Shown: positions 10,027 to 20,254 of the stretch, in pieces
Position numbering within the stretch: the first letter of the stretch is position 1
How the letters are laid out: each line of letters opens with the position of its first letter
From: Hysterangium stoloniferum
Taxonomy: Eukaryota > Basidiomycota > Agaricomycetes > Hysterangiales > Hysterangiaceae
Length of the DNA: 64,000 bases
Assembly: GCA_015178975.1 (NCBI GenBank)
Contig: WHVD01000098.1
Location: 1-64,000 of the forward strand
Direction: 5' to 3'
Made by a program: the position numbers and the translations under genes
The notes under the pieces: model-generated
Seen by the model: only the letters and a program-made list of their open reading frames with translations
Database searches by the model: none
What the model was told of the DNA's origin: nothing

Positions 10027-11349
10027 TGTAATGTATTCAGGGGATTCTCTTAGATAGCTCAATATATGCTATAGTGTCACAGAGCTTCAACAATAAAACA
10101 AGCAAAGGTCCAGTAATTTAAATACTGATAGATTAATGAGCTGCGCTATGAAGCTTAAACAACTCAAATCAATGCTTATTTTGATTATTGAAAGGTTCAA
10201 TAGAACTGTGTATGACTCTTTTAGCAAATACAAGAACTATTCCTTGAGAATAGGGGCTGGAAGCTGAATATATGCGCAGTAACTTGGCAGAGACTTGATA
10301 TAAGAGCTTCGGATTTTTGTATGCTTATTTGTAACTATTAATAGTTATTTAACAAGGTGTTAAATAATTTATTAATAGAGAAAATAAATTGTATTGGATT
10401 ATCTGAGTGCTTGTACTTGATTAATTCAATAAACTTAGGGCTGGGCCTTGAGTAATCTAGTATTGGCAGGGATTTCAGTAAGGATACTTAGATACTTATT
10501 AGGTTTATTATCTAATTAATAAGCCTAAAGGGTAGCTGTGAGGCTGGGGAACTTAGATGATTAGCTAAGTCCAAGAGTTGCTGACAAAGATTCAAGATGC
10601 TGCAAGTGTAGGTGCTTGCAGTGAGTGTATCAGACTAAGGCTATTATTGTCCTTAGGATGATTAGATAAGCTGGTGCTGTGCTGCAAATATGTGTGTGAT
10701 AAGATGATTTTATTGGAAACTTAGCCCTCCTTATATACATTTTGATAACTCAATGATTAGCTAACTATTTAGTTTATGAGGTCATTAGTGAGATCATAAT
10801 GACCTCATATTCTACTCATTATTTACCCTTTGTTTAACATGTGATTCCCTTCTCTGAGACAAGGGTTCTAACCTCTTGCTTGAACATGAAGGTTCAAGGC
10901 CGCGGTCCCGGGGACGGAAGCAAACGATGAGTCGGCGGAACCTAATAATGACTCAGGTAGTCACGTTCGTGACATGTGTGACTCGGGTAGTCACAATCGT
11001 GACTTGTGTGACTCGGGTAGTCACATTCGTGACTCGTGTGACATCCCGACACTGGAGGCTTATGTAATAAGTCACATGACTCCAAAAATGCGCAAACTAG
11101 GCTGCACAAGGTGCCGAAAGGTAATAACTAAGTAAATAAAATATAAATAATTAGTTAAAAATTATAATAAATTAACTAAGATATAATAGCATAATATGAG
11201 TTCATATATGCTATTATTATGCGAAGTTAAAAGGAATAGAGCCTATATTTCACAATAAAAATATAATAAAAATACAATAAATTCGAGAAAATATTGATAA
11301 ATTCAAAGAAAATTAAGAGAAAATTATGAGATAAAGCTGATACCTCACA
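10027..11349 (-). repeat. L1 5' LTR
   Basis: 1323 bp, identical to 3278-4600 in every stretch compared. On the minus strand this is the promoter LTR. It reads TGTGAGGTATC at its start and AATACATTACA at its end. Confidence 0.95.
10726..10740 (-). promoter_or_regulatory. TATA-like box of L1 5' LTR
   Basis: On the minus strand the sequence reads ATGTATATAAGGAGG. Essentially the same GTATATAAGGAG motif occurs in the L2 LTR (24213-24224 plus strand), supporting a conserved core promoter. The leader-producing orientation matches the ORF. Confidence 0.55.
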
Positions 11350-12714
11350 GTGTCCCCTTTATTCTCACTCCTAAAAAAGGGAACACCCTGGACGTGGACT
11401 GCTGAACATGTCCGAGCTTATGAGGATGTTAAAACCGCATTAGGATCAGCTCCAGTGCTGGGACATCCAGTTAGTGGGATGCCCTACCGATTGTATACGG
11501 ACGCTTCAGATTTTGCCTTGGGTTGTTGCCTCCAACAAGTCCAGAAGATGGCTTTAGGAGACTTAGTGGACACTAAAATCTATGCCCAAGCCAAGTTGGC
11601 TTTTGACCGTGCGCAGGATGTGCCATCCTTTGTTCATCGGTACAAAACCAAACAGCCCGAGATTGAGTGGTCGGATTCGTGAGGACCCACTTTTGAGGCG
11701 ACTGAAGTTACTGTTGAATGAGTCATTGCATATTGGAGTCGCACACTGAAAGGTGCTGAGCGTAACTATTCTGCTACTGAACGGGAAGCGTTAGCAGCAA
11801 AGGAGGGACTAGTCCACTTTCAACCTTTCATTGAAGGTGAACATGTTCTGCTCATTATGGACCATGCAGCTCTGCAATGGGCTAGATCTTACGAGAACAC
11901 TAATCGTCGACTAGCCGCATGGGGGGTGATATACGCTGCATTTCCAGGTCTCGAGATTTTGCATCGAGCAGGGAGAGTTCACAGCAATGTGGATCCACTG
12001 TCCAGACTCCCTCGAGTACCAGCCTTCGTGAGCCCTATTAGAGATGATTTGCAGGCTATCACCTCGACCTCTCTGGACAAGAGTACTGAGGAAAAACTAT
12101 GGAAGGACGAACCCGCTAAGAAGGCGGTCTTCTCTACCATACTCGATTCTATGGAACCTTTCGGAGTAACTCAAAAGGTCCGACAGTCAGAATGGGATTC
12201 TCATAACGCAATAAGGAACGACCAGGAAGACGAGTCTGACTTCGCATTGTGTCATCCTCAGCTACTAATCAGCATCGAGGAGGGATATATAAAGAAATTT
12301 CTAGAGGGTTATTCAAAGGACCCCATTTTCAGGAATCTCTACACTCTAGATACCCCTTCACCCAATGTGGTTGTTACTCCTTCTCACTACTTCGTGGGAG
12401 CAAACCGACTCCTGTACTTTCGCGACTCGGACTGGAAAAGTCGAGTCTGTGTACCCAGAACTATGATTAACTCGATTTTAAGGTTGGTACATGATAACCC
12501 TTTTGAGGGAGCACACGCCGGAGGCCAGCGGTTGTTCAACCTGATGAAAGACCGGTTCTTTTGGCCAAGAATGCTACAAGATTGCGTGTCGTACGCGCAT
12601 ACCTGCGACATCTGCCAAAAAACCAAAGTCGATCGCACCGCTCGTCAAGGAGCCCTCAGACCGGCTGATGTACCTTTTAGGCCATTCGAGGTAGTTTCTA
12701 TGGACTTAATTTAA
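11350..12714 (+). pseudogene. pol: Element A RNase H and HHCC zinc-binding domain
   Basis: Continues the RT thumb of 3277 after L1. RNase H is recognised by LYTDASDFALG, YSATEREALAAKEGLVHF, the DHAALQW motif and VDPLSRL. TGA codons at 11680-11682 and about 11738 break the frame, and element B reads through both positions with sense codons (Trp at the first). The frame is then open from 11857. The zinc-binding fold before integrase is visible at about 12489-12640 as H...H...CDICQ. The segment ends at a TAA (12712-12714) caused by extra bases in TTAATTTAATC, just after the first integrase aspartate (VSMDL, 12703-12705). Confidence 0.85.
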
Positions 12715-13560
12715 TCACTGGACTACCCGATTCAGGAAAAGATTCGTATTCCGCAGTCTTCGTCGTCGTTGATAAATTGACGCGTTACGCTATTACAATA
12801 CCTACCTTTTTGACCCTTACGGCTGAAGGATTCGCACGAATATTTGTCAAACAGGTGGCAAGCCCCTTCGGACTGCCCTCTCGAATAATCTGTGACCGGG
12901 ATAAGAGATGGACCTGCAGGTTTTGGCGGGAAGTCTGTAAGATCTATGGTACCACCCTTGCGGTATCTTCGGCTCATCATCCTCAAATGGATGGGCAAAC
13001 GGAGAATATGAATGCGACCATAGAACAGATGCTTCGAGCCTATTGTGCCTCTGCTAAGGAAAGCTGGTCCCAGTGGATTGAGGTAGTTGTTCACGCATAC
13101 AACTAGACTGTTCACAGTTCCACAAACTACGCCCCGGCCTTCTTATTAATGGGATACCTTCCAAGAGGAATGTCTCGAGTCCTAGGAGGTGACGAACCCC
13201 TAGTTCCTAGAGAACTATCAGACAGCCCTATGGCCGACCAATGGATCCTCGAGCTAGAACATCATCGGCAGATGGCGCGGGATTCAATCGCTCGAGCCCA
13301 AGAGATTCAAGCACGAGTGTATAACAAGAAGCAAAGACCTGTAGAAGATATCTCTGAGGGAGACTTTGTATTGGTGAACCCCCACTCCCTCGAACTGGTG
13401 GAAGTCAAGGGAAGGGGGAAGAAACTAATACAAAGACGGATTGGACCATTCAAGGTCCTTGAGAAATTGAACTCTCAAGTATTTAGGCTTAAGATCCCCT
13501 GGAGTATCCGATGCATCCAGTCATTAATCGGGATCATCTGCAGAAATATCAACCCTCTCC
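12715..13560 (+). pseudogene. pol: Element A integrase core and C-terminal part
   Basis: DDE integrase that would insert the cDNA. The second aspartate is in IICDRDKRW (12894-12896) and the glutamate is in DGQTENMN (13002-13004). The frame runs from 12777 to a TAG at 13104-13106 where element B has a serine codon. It resumes with YAPAFLLMGYLPRGMS and the GDFVLVNPHSL / RRIGPFKVLEKL C-terminal SH3-like region up to about 13500. A frameshift near 13505 moves the true frame into the chromodomain reading frame. The short integrase-like remnants at 58999-59790 are the element B equivalent. Confidence 0.85.
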
Positions 13561-13789
13561 TTCCAAGCTAGGTCCAAGACCCCAACTTGAGAACCTAAGA
13601 GAGTTGAAATCAGATCATGAAGAATATGAAGTTGAAGCTATTGTTGGACATAGGAAACAGCGAAATCGTCTGCTATTTAGGGTGCGCTGGAAAGGTTATG
13701 GACCCGAAGAGGATTCGTGGTTAAGCAGCACTGCCCTCAGAAATGCTCCGGCACTTCTGAGGGTGTACAAGGCGCTGTTCAACATTTAA
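13511..13789 (+). pseudogene. pol: Element A integrase tail with chromodomain
   Basis: After HPVINRDHLQKYQP the frame encodes a chromodomain: YEVEAIVGHR, then LFRVRWKGYGPEEDSW, then a helix ending in YKALF. Chromodomains at integrase C-termini target chromovirus integration to marked heterochromatin. The presence of YEVE, the WKGYG core and the EDSW motif makes the call secure. The frame stops at 13787-13789. In this copy it is out of frame with the upstream integrase. Confidence 0.9.
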
Positions 13790-14146
13790 CGGGATATATG
13801 CGCTCAAGGAATCATCTATTCTATCATTTATTCCATCTCTTTCGTAACTTCCTTTTAGAAATATCTCAGTTATTCAGTGAGCCATCTCATTGGCTTTTAT
13901 TCTCTTTCATTTTTCTATCCCTCCGGTCGATTGGGACAACCACTAATTGGCAGCAGACACATTTCCCCAAAACCCGGCCACAATTAATGAATTTTATTTA
14001 ACGACCAACCGAGCGGAGTTTCAATCCAATAGATATAAAAAAGTACACGTAAATTTGCATAAATTTTCTCTATCTTTCACACCACGTCCTTCACCTATCT
14101 ACAACCCTTCCCTCTATCTTCAACTTCACCACTTTATCGTGCTATA
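13790..14146 (+). other. Spacer between pol and accessory ORF
   Basis: About 360 pyrimidine- and AT-rich bases with no convincing coding. It contains an ATATATGC motif at about 13795. It may hold a promoter or internal leader for the downstream ORF, but nothing specific was seen. Confidence 0.4.
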
Positions 14147-15161
14147 ATGCTCCCTTTCCAACAAAACAAGCAAGTCCTCCCTAAGTTCAAAAAGGTCCCG
14201 CGAGCCCCGACAGCCAGTACATCCACGACTGGTCGGGGATTCATCACCCGCGTGCCTCGTACAGACAATGTCGAGAGCAATTGGGGTACCCAAGAATCAA
14301 CCCCCCTGTCGACTTTCTCCTTTGGTGATGAGCCGGGGGGAAATACCGGTACGGATTGGAGCAAGCCATTAGGCCCCTCCGTCAGACCGTCATCTGAGGA
14401 AGTCGCTGCTATCATGCGGAAGCAGGAAATGTTTATGGAAGAACACAACATAAGGAGGCTCACCCGCAAAAGAGAAAGGCATGCTGAGTATAGAAGTCAA
14501 CAGGAGGCGAGGGGAGCAAGAGAAGGAGTCCCCTCCAAGCGGCAGCGGCGTGAGTACAGAGCACAATTCGGAAACAGAGCTTCCGCGCCGATCCTTCCCC
14601 CCACGGGAGAGAAATCGGCCGACTTCGCGGAGACCAATGATAGTGAGGGTGGGACGCCTTGCATTAGGATGACGGGAACCAAGAGCTGGAAGGAGAAGGA
14701 GGGTACCATCTTTTACGACTGGGAGCTACTTCGACGCATTAAGTTGCAACGAATAGTTCTTACCCGAGGGGATGGTCAAACGTTGCCCCAACGAGAAAAA
14801 GAATACCGTAGGGGACCAATTGATTTTTCCTCGGAGGAGGATGAGGAGGAAGACGAGAACAGGAATGGTGTGTATAGCATCCGATCTCTGGGAGAGGATT
14901 GCCATGAAGGGTTCCTTCTCCCGTCTAAAGTTCGCTTCGTAACCAGCGACCCCAACCAAAGACAAACACGGAGACTGTCATCCAGAGTATGGAGGGGTCA
15001 CCGCCCTAGTCAACAGTCACTGGAATGCAAACCTTCCACGATTCCGGTCCCACATCTTTCGCCAACGTCGAGGCCCCTTCCCATCATTCACCCTACACAC
15101 ACTCCCTCAGCCCCGATTCTAACTCCTCATTTACCTCCCTCTTCAAAAGCTGTACCGGTCC
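14147..15161 (+). CDS. Element A accessory ORF, N-terminal half
   Basis: The ATG at 14147 opens a frame with a basic low-complexity N-terminus, an arginine/lysine-rich stretch (RRLTRKRERHAEYRSQQ) and an acidic patch (EEDEEEDEN near 14835-14862). A proline-rich repeat (SPTSRPLP... SKAVPV) runs up to the L2 insertion at 15162. Removing the insertion and one copy of the GGTCC duplication joins it in frame to 18481-19586, for 706 residues in total and no internal stop. It lies between the chromodomain and the purine tract/3' LTR, where gypsy elements sometimes carry an extra gene. I do not recognise the family. The intact frame contrasts with the broken pol upstream. Confidence 0.7.
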
Positions 15162-16505
15162 TGTAATGTATTAGCCTTATTTTAATACTATTTTCCGAAA
15201 AAGGAGTCCAATGCTCTATCAAAATGTGCAAATACTCAATTCACTGCAAGGTAAAATAATTTAAGTATTTGATATTAATCAGTGGCAGCCTAAATAGACT
15301 TAGAACCCCTGAAGTCAAGAGTTTACTTGAATATATGCACCCTACTTCGCAAAGAAGGTTTTGAGAGCTGCTTGTGCAAGCTTGTTCTTTTTCTGTAAAA
15401 ACAACTACTAAAATAAGAATAACAATTTACTGATTCCGAAGCTAGATTTAACTTCAATGCTAGCTAGTTTATATATATTTTATACTATTTGTCAAACAGT
15501 AAAAATATTTATAAACAGGTCAAAAGATTAGATATAGAATAAAACACTATTTGGCTAATATATGCTTTATTTACACTAACCTACAAGGTCTACTGTGATA
15601 TTAACTTATCAGGATCTTAATGTAGTCTTAAGGATTCTGCAAGGATATTCTCAGTATTTGTTTATGTGAATATGCTTTACTGATTCACAATAAATGAACA
15701 AAGGAACGGGATTATTTGCAATGTAATAAACAGTCAAATTACTCAACTAGAGGTGACTGAAGTCTTAAACTACAAATAACAATGTAGAGAAAACTAATAA
15801 TCAAATACTCAATTAAGAGATGACTATAGTATAAGATTATTTATATATTATTAGTTAATAACCAACAACTCTAACTGAGGTGGAAATAATATATAAAAGA
15901 TAGCCAACTATTCAGTTAAGAAGTGGCAAGGGGGAACAAAAGTCAACAACTCAGATTGAGGTGACAGGGGAACAGCAGATCAGTCAACAGCTCAGATTGA
16001 GGTGACAAGGGATCTGATTGGGCCAACAACTCTGATAGAGGTGGCAAGGGTTTCCAACAGCTCAGATAGAGGTGGAATTAGATGTCCAACTGCCCAGATA
16101 GGGGTGGAGTAGCCTGCTTTGCTGCAGTGACACACACAGATGTGGTGAGATGATATGATAATATGATTGATTTTTTTATTCAAGGCTGGAGCTGAGCTCC
16201 TTATATACATTTTAGTCTGAGACATTTAGAAGATTCTAGAAGATTTAATGATGTCATTCTGGGAGGAGTGATGTCATTTAGAATTTTCTAGAATTTTCTA
16301 GAGCATTGTGGAAGGTTCTAACTACTTCTAAGACACTATAGAATATTCTTGGCATAATGGAACATTGTAGAATTTTATAGAATATTCTACAATATTCTAT
16401 CTAATATTAGTACCTATTAACTAATGTTCCATTGGAAGCCACTGGAATGTTCCAGAGAGTTTCCTGTTTTTGTTGCAGTAGCATATATGATGACATAATG
16501 CTCTC

Positions 16506-17828
16506 TGTGATGTATCAGCATCATATCATAATATCCTCTTAATTTTCTGTGGATTATTTAATATTCTTTTGAATTTATTGTATTTTTATTATATTTTTAT
16601 TGTGAAATATAGGCTCTATTCCTTTTAACTTCGCATAATAATAGCATATATGAACTCATATTATGCTATTATATCTTAGTTAATTTATTATAATTTTTAA
16701 CTAATTATTTATATTTTATTTACTTAGTTATTACCTTTCGGCACCTTGCTGCAGCCTAGGTTGCGCATTTTTGGAGTCATGTGACCTATTACATAAGCTT
16801 CCGGTGTCGGGATGTCACAAAGGTCACGAGTGTGACTACCCGAGTCACACAAGTCACGAATGTGACTATCCGAGTCACACAAGTCACGAACGTGACTACC
16901 CGAGTCATTATTAGGTTCCGCCGACTCATCGTTTGCTCCCGTCCCGGGACCGCGGCCTTGAACCTTCATGTTCAAGCAAGAGGTTAGAACCCTTGTCTCA
17001 GAGAAGGGAATCACATGTTAAACAAAGGGTAAATAATGAGTAGAATGTGAGGTCATTATGATCTCACTAATGACCTCATAAACTAAATAGTTAGCTAATC
17101 ATTGAGTTAGCAAAATGTATATAAGGAGGGCCAAGTTTCCAATAAAATCATCTTATCACACACATATTTGCAGCACAGCACCAGCTTATCTAATCATCCT
17201 AAGGACAATAATAGCCTTAGTCTGATACACTCACTGCAAGCACCTACACTTGCAGCATCTTGAATCTTTGTCAGCAACTCTTGGACTTAGCTAATCATCT
17301 AAGTTCCCCAGCCTCACAGCTACCCTTTAGGCTTATTAATTAGATAATAAACCTAATAAGTATCTAAGTATCCTTACTGAAATCCCTGCCAATACTAGAT
17401 TACTCAAGGCCCAGCCCTAACTTTATTGAATTAATCAAGTACAAGCACTCAGATAATCCAATACAATTTATTTTCTCTATTAATAAATTATTTAACACCT
17501 TGTTAAATAACTATTAATAGTTACAAATAAGCATACAAGAATCCGAAGCTCTTATATCAAGTCTCTGCCAAGTTACTGCGCATATATTCAGCTTCCAGCC
17601 CCTATTCTCAAGGAATAGTTCTTGTATTTGCTAAAAGAGTCATACACAGTTCTATTGAACCTTTCAATAATCAAAATAAGCATTGATTTGAGTTGTTTAA
17701 GCTTCATAGCGCAGCTCATTAATCTATCAGTATTTAAATTACTGGACCTTTGCTTGTTTTATTGTTGAAGCTCTGTGACACTATAGCATATATTGAGCTA
17801 TCTAAGAGAATCCCCTGAATACATTACA
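16506..17828 (+). mobile_element. Solo L1 LTR nested in L2 copy 1
   Basis: A 1323-bp copy of the L1 LTR in element orientation, from TGTGATGTATCAG to AATACATTACA, with TSD CTCTC at 16501-16505 and 17829-17833. The paralogous L2 at 51048-53097 has the uninterrupted junction (ATAATGCTCTCGCGCC near 52409-52424), a direct empty-site proof. The first ~100 bases differ from L1 at 3278-4600 more than the rest. Solo LTRs arise by recombination between the two LTRs of a full element. Confidence 0.95.
17117..17128 (+). promoter_or_regulatory. TATA-like box in solo L1 LTR
   Basis: GTATATAAGGAG in LTR sense orientation, corresponding to the box at 10726-10740 of the complete L1. Confidence 0.5.
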
Positions 17829-17859
17829 CTCTCGCGCCTGTGCGCGCGCATGACACCCT

Positions 17860-18010
17860 TCGCGTCTTGTGACTGTCACGCATTGTGACAGTCGCGCGCC
17901 TGTGTGACCGTCGCGCGCCCTTGTGACCGTTGCGCGCCTCTGTGACCGTTGCGCGCCTCTGTGACCATTGCGCGCCCTTGTGACAACTGTCACCTGTTAT
18001 GACGGTTGTC
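17860..18010. repeat. 19-bp GTGAC/CGCGC minisatellite, short allele
   Basis: A few units of about 19 bp with TGTGACCGTTGCGCGCC. Longer alleles of the same array are in the other L2 copies. Confidence 0.8.
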
Positions 18011-18480
18011 ACTCGTTGTGACGATTTTCCCGCGCGCCGTGTAATAAACGCCAGGCCGGTTTTATATTATTATATAATTATTATATTTACTTTTAATTAG
18101 TTATAAATATAATATTTTATTATAATAATATAAAAATATATATATATTTCGCCTTGATAATGCGCGAGTATTTCAAATCGCGTTTTGTCGGCGTCGGAGT
18201 TTGAAATATCATGTGAATGTCACATGATTACTCGCGCGTTGTGAATAAGCGCTGAGTCGCCGACATATTAATCAAAAAAGAATAAAAAGTAGAAATTCAA
18301 TAATTTGCTCAATCTATTAGATAAAAATACAAAATAAATTGTATAAATTCAAGATAAATCAAACAAATATTGTACAATTTAATCGTCGCAATATAATTAC
18401 ATTTGAATATTTGTTTTCGCAATTTGTTAGGAGAAATTGTTTAAAAAATTGGAAAAAACTTAGAAATACATAACAGGTCC

Positions 18481-19586
18481 CAACCTCACTTAGGATGTCG
18501 AGGCCCCCTCCCATCCTTCACCCGGCACACACTCCCTCAGCCCAACGCAAACCTTCCCCGATTCCAGTCCCATGCCTTTCACCAAGGTCGAGGCCCCTTC
18601 CCGTCCTTCTTCCGGCATGCACTCCCCCAGCCCCGATTCTGGCGCCTCGTCTCTCTCCCTCCCCGAAAGCTATACCGGTACCGACCCAACTTCCGCCATC
18701 ACCGGGTATCCCTCCCGACTCTCCGTATTCATATTGCGTGTCCTTGGGTAGCCCTATCCAGGACCTTCCACCAGAGCGAATGGATGTCGATTTGGACCCC
18801 CCTACACCGGACGTCATCGATCCCATGGCAAGCAGAAAGGCGAAGGAGATGCAGAAAGCCACCACTCCTCTCCCAGAACAATCCCCTATTCCTGTCCTCG
18901 ACAGCCCGCTTCCCCTCACTGAGCCCGTATCCACAACTTTCTGGATGCGAGTAGCTGTCAACTACCCTTCCGAACAGTTTCCTGTCAGAAGGGTGCTATC
19001 ACAGCTCGTGCCAGTACTTCAGCAACCGGTCCTTCAAGGGAGCCTTAAGGGTTGTCGCGGTCTGGCTCCGTTGTTGGAGATAATGGAGGATTTCTATCTC
19101 TCCTTCGAGGATCTCGCAGAGGGGAAGAACTTTGCGCGAGCAGCACAGGAGATTAAACTCTCTATGTTCCGGCACATCATAGTGGAGCTTCACCGTCTGC
19201 CCCCAGACTCAGCGAATGTCCTCTCTATTGCTGGCTTAGTAGATTTACTCGAGGCCCTCGTCCTGACGCCTCCCACAGAGACCACCATGCAGCCACACGT
19301 TCCTGCCCCGCTGCCCGCATCTTCGTTTCCCCTCCCCAATGCTCCCCTTCTCGCGCAGATTTCCGCTCCACCGGTTAGTGTCTGCGCAGTCGTTTGTTGC
19401 AGAGAGAAAGCCTACAGACGATGGGCCGACTCCTTGTACAGGAATTCTAGTGATTTGGCTCGGGCGAGAATAGCCGAATCTTTCAGAGTAAAAAGGGAAC
19501 GATGGGGAAGCATCATTTTGGACCTTGGGGGATCCTCACAGGAAGCTTGGGGCGGTGTCCCAGATGCTCTTCGACACCTAGTATAG
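18481..19586 (+). CDS. Element A accessory ORF, C-terminal half
   Basis: Continues the ORF interrupted at 15161. It starts with two more versions of the proline-rich unit (RPPPILHPAHTPSA; SPIPVPCLSPRSRPLP), then a DxDxPTPDVIDPMASRKAKE linker. About 120 likely helical residues follow (PVRRVLSQLVPVL ... LAPLLEIMEDFYLSFEDLA ... FRHIIVELHRLPPDSA), then a second proline-rich linker and a conserved-looking tail (CREKAYRRWADSLYRN ... RERWGSIILDLGG). The stop is at 19584-19586, 25 bases before the 3' LTR. No catalytic motif was recognised. A structural, Gag-like or Env-position accessory role is possible but unsupported. Confidence 0.7.
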
Positions 19587-19598
19587 CACATCCCTTCG

Positions 19599-19611
19599 AA
19601 CTGGGGGGCAC
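19599..19611 (+). promoter_or_regulatory. Polypurine tract of element A
   Basis: GAACTGGGGGGCAC lies directly before the 3' LTR, the expected plus-strand primer position. Confidence 0.6.
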
Positions 19612-20254
19612 TGTAAAGGGTATGCATATATGCATAATTGGACTAAGGAATAATAGTTGGATTATAGTACTTTATTATTTATCTTTTATTTTCTTTCATT
19701 TTATTCTTTCTATATTTCGAGCATACCTTTATTTTGTAGTTCGAAGCTTTGTGTATACGTATGGGCGCTCTCGGCACCAAAATGACAGACACTTTTACCC
19801 AGCAGACACCACCTCGTAAACGACCCAGACATCGAATAGCGAGAGGTGTCAAGGGTAACGTCTCAACTACCTATAAAGGTAGTATTCTCTTGCATTCTAA
19901 CGTACTTTGGAATCGAACTGCGAAGGTCGAGTTCCACTCTAAGGTCTTTGTGCTAGTCGACATTATAGTTGACTCGCGCTATTATCTCTTTACTCTAGAT
20001 ATTCAGCTTCGCGTTGATTATCTATTTCACATCTAGCTACGAGTTGTACCGTGAAGGTCAACTCTTTCATTCTTTCATTCTAGCTGTCAAGAGCAACTGT
20101 ACAGTTGCTCTTGTGACGCATAGCGTGTCTTCTTACTAGTACTGCTTGTCTAGTAATCTACGGTATTGTACTGTACGGTCAATACCTGCTAATAGTAGTT
20201 GAATAAACACTATTCTTCGTATATCGAACGGTCAGAATCTATCGACTCTTCACA
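19612..20254 (+). repeat. Element A 3' LTR
   Basis: 643 bp, TGTAAAGGGTATGC to GACTCTTCACA, closely matching 62072-62714. It starts with a palindromic TATGCATATATGCATA, has a TATA-like CTATAAAGG framed by CTACC/GGTAG at 19867-19882 and an AATAAA at about 20203. It is followed at once by L2 sequence, so element A was inserted into an L2 LTR. The matching 5-bp duplication would be left of the window. Confidence 0.9.

Larger units (their letters stand above)
3278..11349 (-). mobile_element. L1: complete minus-strand Ty3/gypsy-type LTR element lacking RNase H and integrase
   Basis: Two 1323-bp direct repeats (3278-4600 and 10027-11349, constant offset 6749) bound the element. The ends are TG...CA. 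The 5-bp target duplication GTGTC lies at 3273-3277 and 11350-11354. On the minus strand the order is LTR, primer site (10006-10021), one 1566-residue Gag-protease-RT ORF, a short remnant, a purine tract and LTR. All LTR stretches I compared are identical, so insertion was recent. Without RNase H and integrase the element cannot complete a cycle alone. Mobilisation by an intact relative in trans is inferred from the clean boundaries. A solo LTR of the same family is at 16506-17828. Confidence 0.93.
15162..18475 (-). mobile_element. L2 solo LTR copy 1, split by a solo L1 LTR
   Basis: The ends are TGTAATGTATTAG and AATACATAACA. The 5-bp duplication GGTCC lies at 15157-15161 and 18476-18480. Without the nested L1 LTR it is about 1986 bp. 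Strand is inferred from the TATA-like box, which reads GTATATAAGGAG on the minus strand near 16199-16212. There is no coding capacity. It also has a short 19-bp GTGAC-type minisatellite (17860-18000) and AT-rich flanks. TG...CA ends, the 5-bp TSD and an internal promoter fit a solo LTR of an element whose internal part is not in the window. Confidence 0.85.
1..20254 (+). mobile_element. Ty3/gypsy chromovirus-type element A, 3' part, with nested insertions
   Basis: The domain order Gag zinc knuckle, DTG protease, YIDD reverse transcriptase, RNase H, HHCC zinc domain, DDE integrase, chromodomain, accessory ORF, purine tract and LTR is the plan of a chromodomain Ty3/gypsy element. The 5' LTR and Gag start lie left of the window. 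About 8.2 kb of the element remains after removing L1 (3278-11349) and L2 (15162-18475). Pol carries several stops and frameshifts, so this copy is not autonomous. The 3' LTR matches the LTR at 62072-62714 in length (643 bp) and sequence. That the pol at 1-13.8 kb and the LTR at 19.6 kb belong to one element is inferred from order, strand and the absence of another boundary between them. Confidence 0.85.

Noticed and set aside
15162-18475. L2 as a TIR DNA transposon because of TGT...ACA ends
   Set aside because: The inverted match is only the few terminal bases. 5-bp duplications and the promoter shared with the L1 LTR favour an LTR.
14147-19586. Accessory ORF as an ordinary host gene
   Set aside because: It has no introns and sits between a chromodomain pol and the polypurine tract/LTR on the same strand. 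The possibility is not fully excluded.
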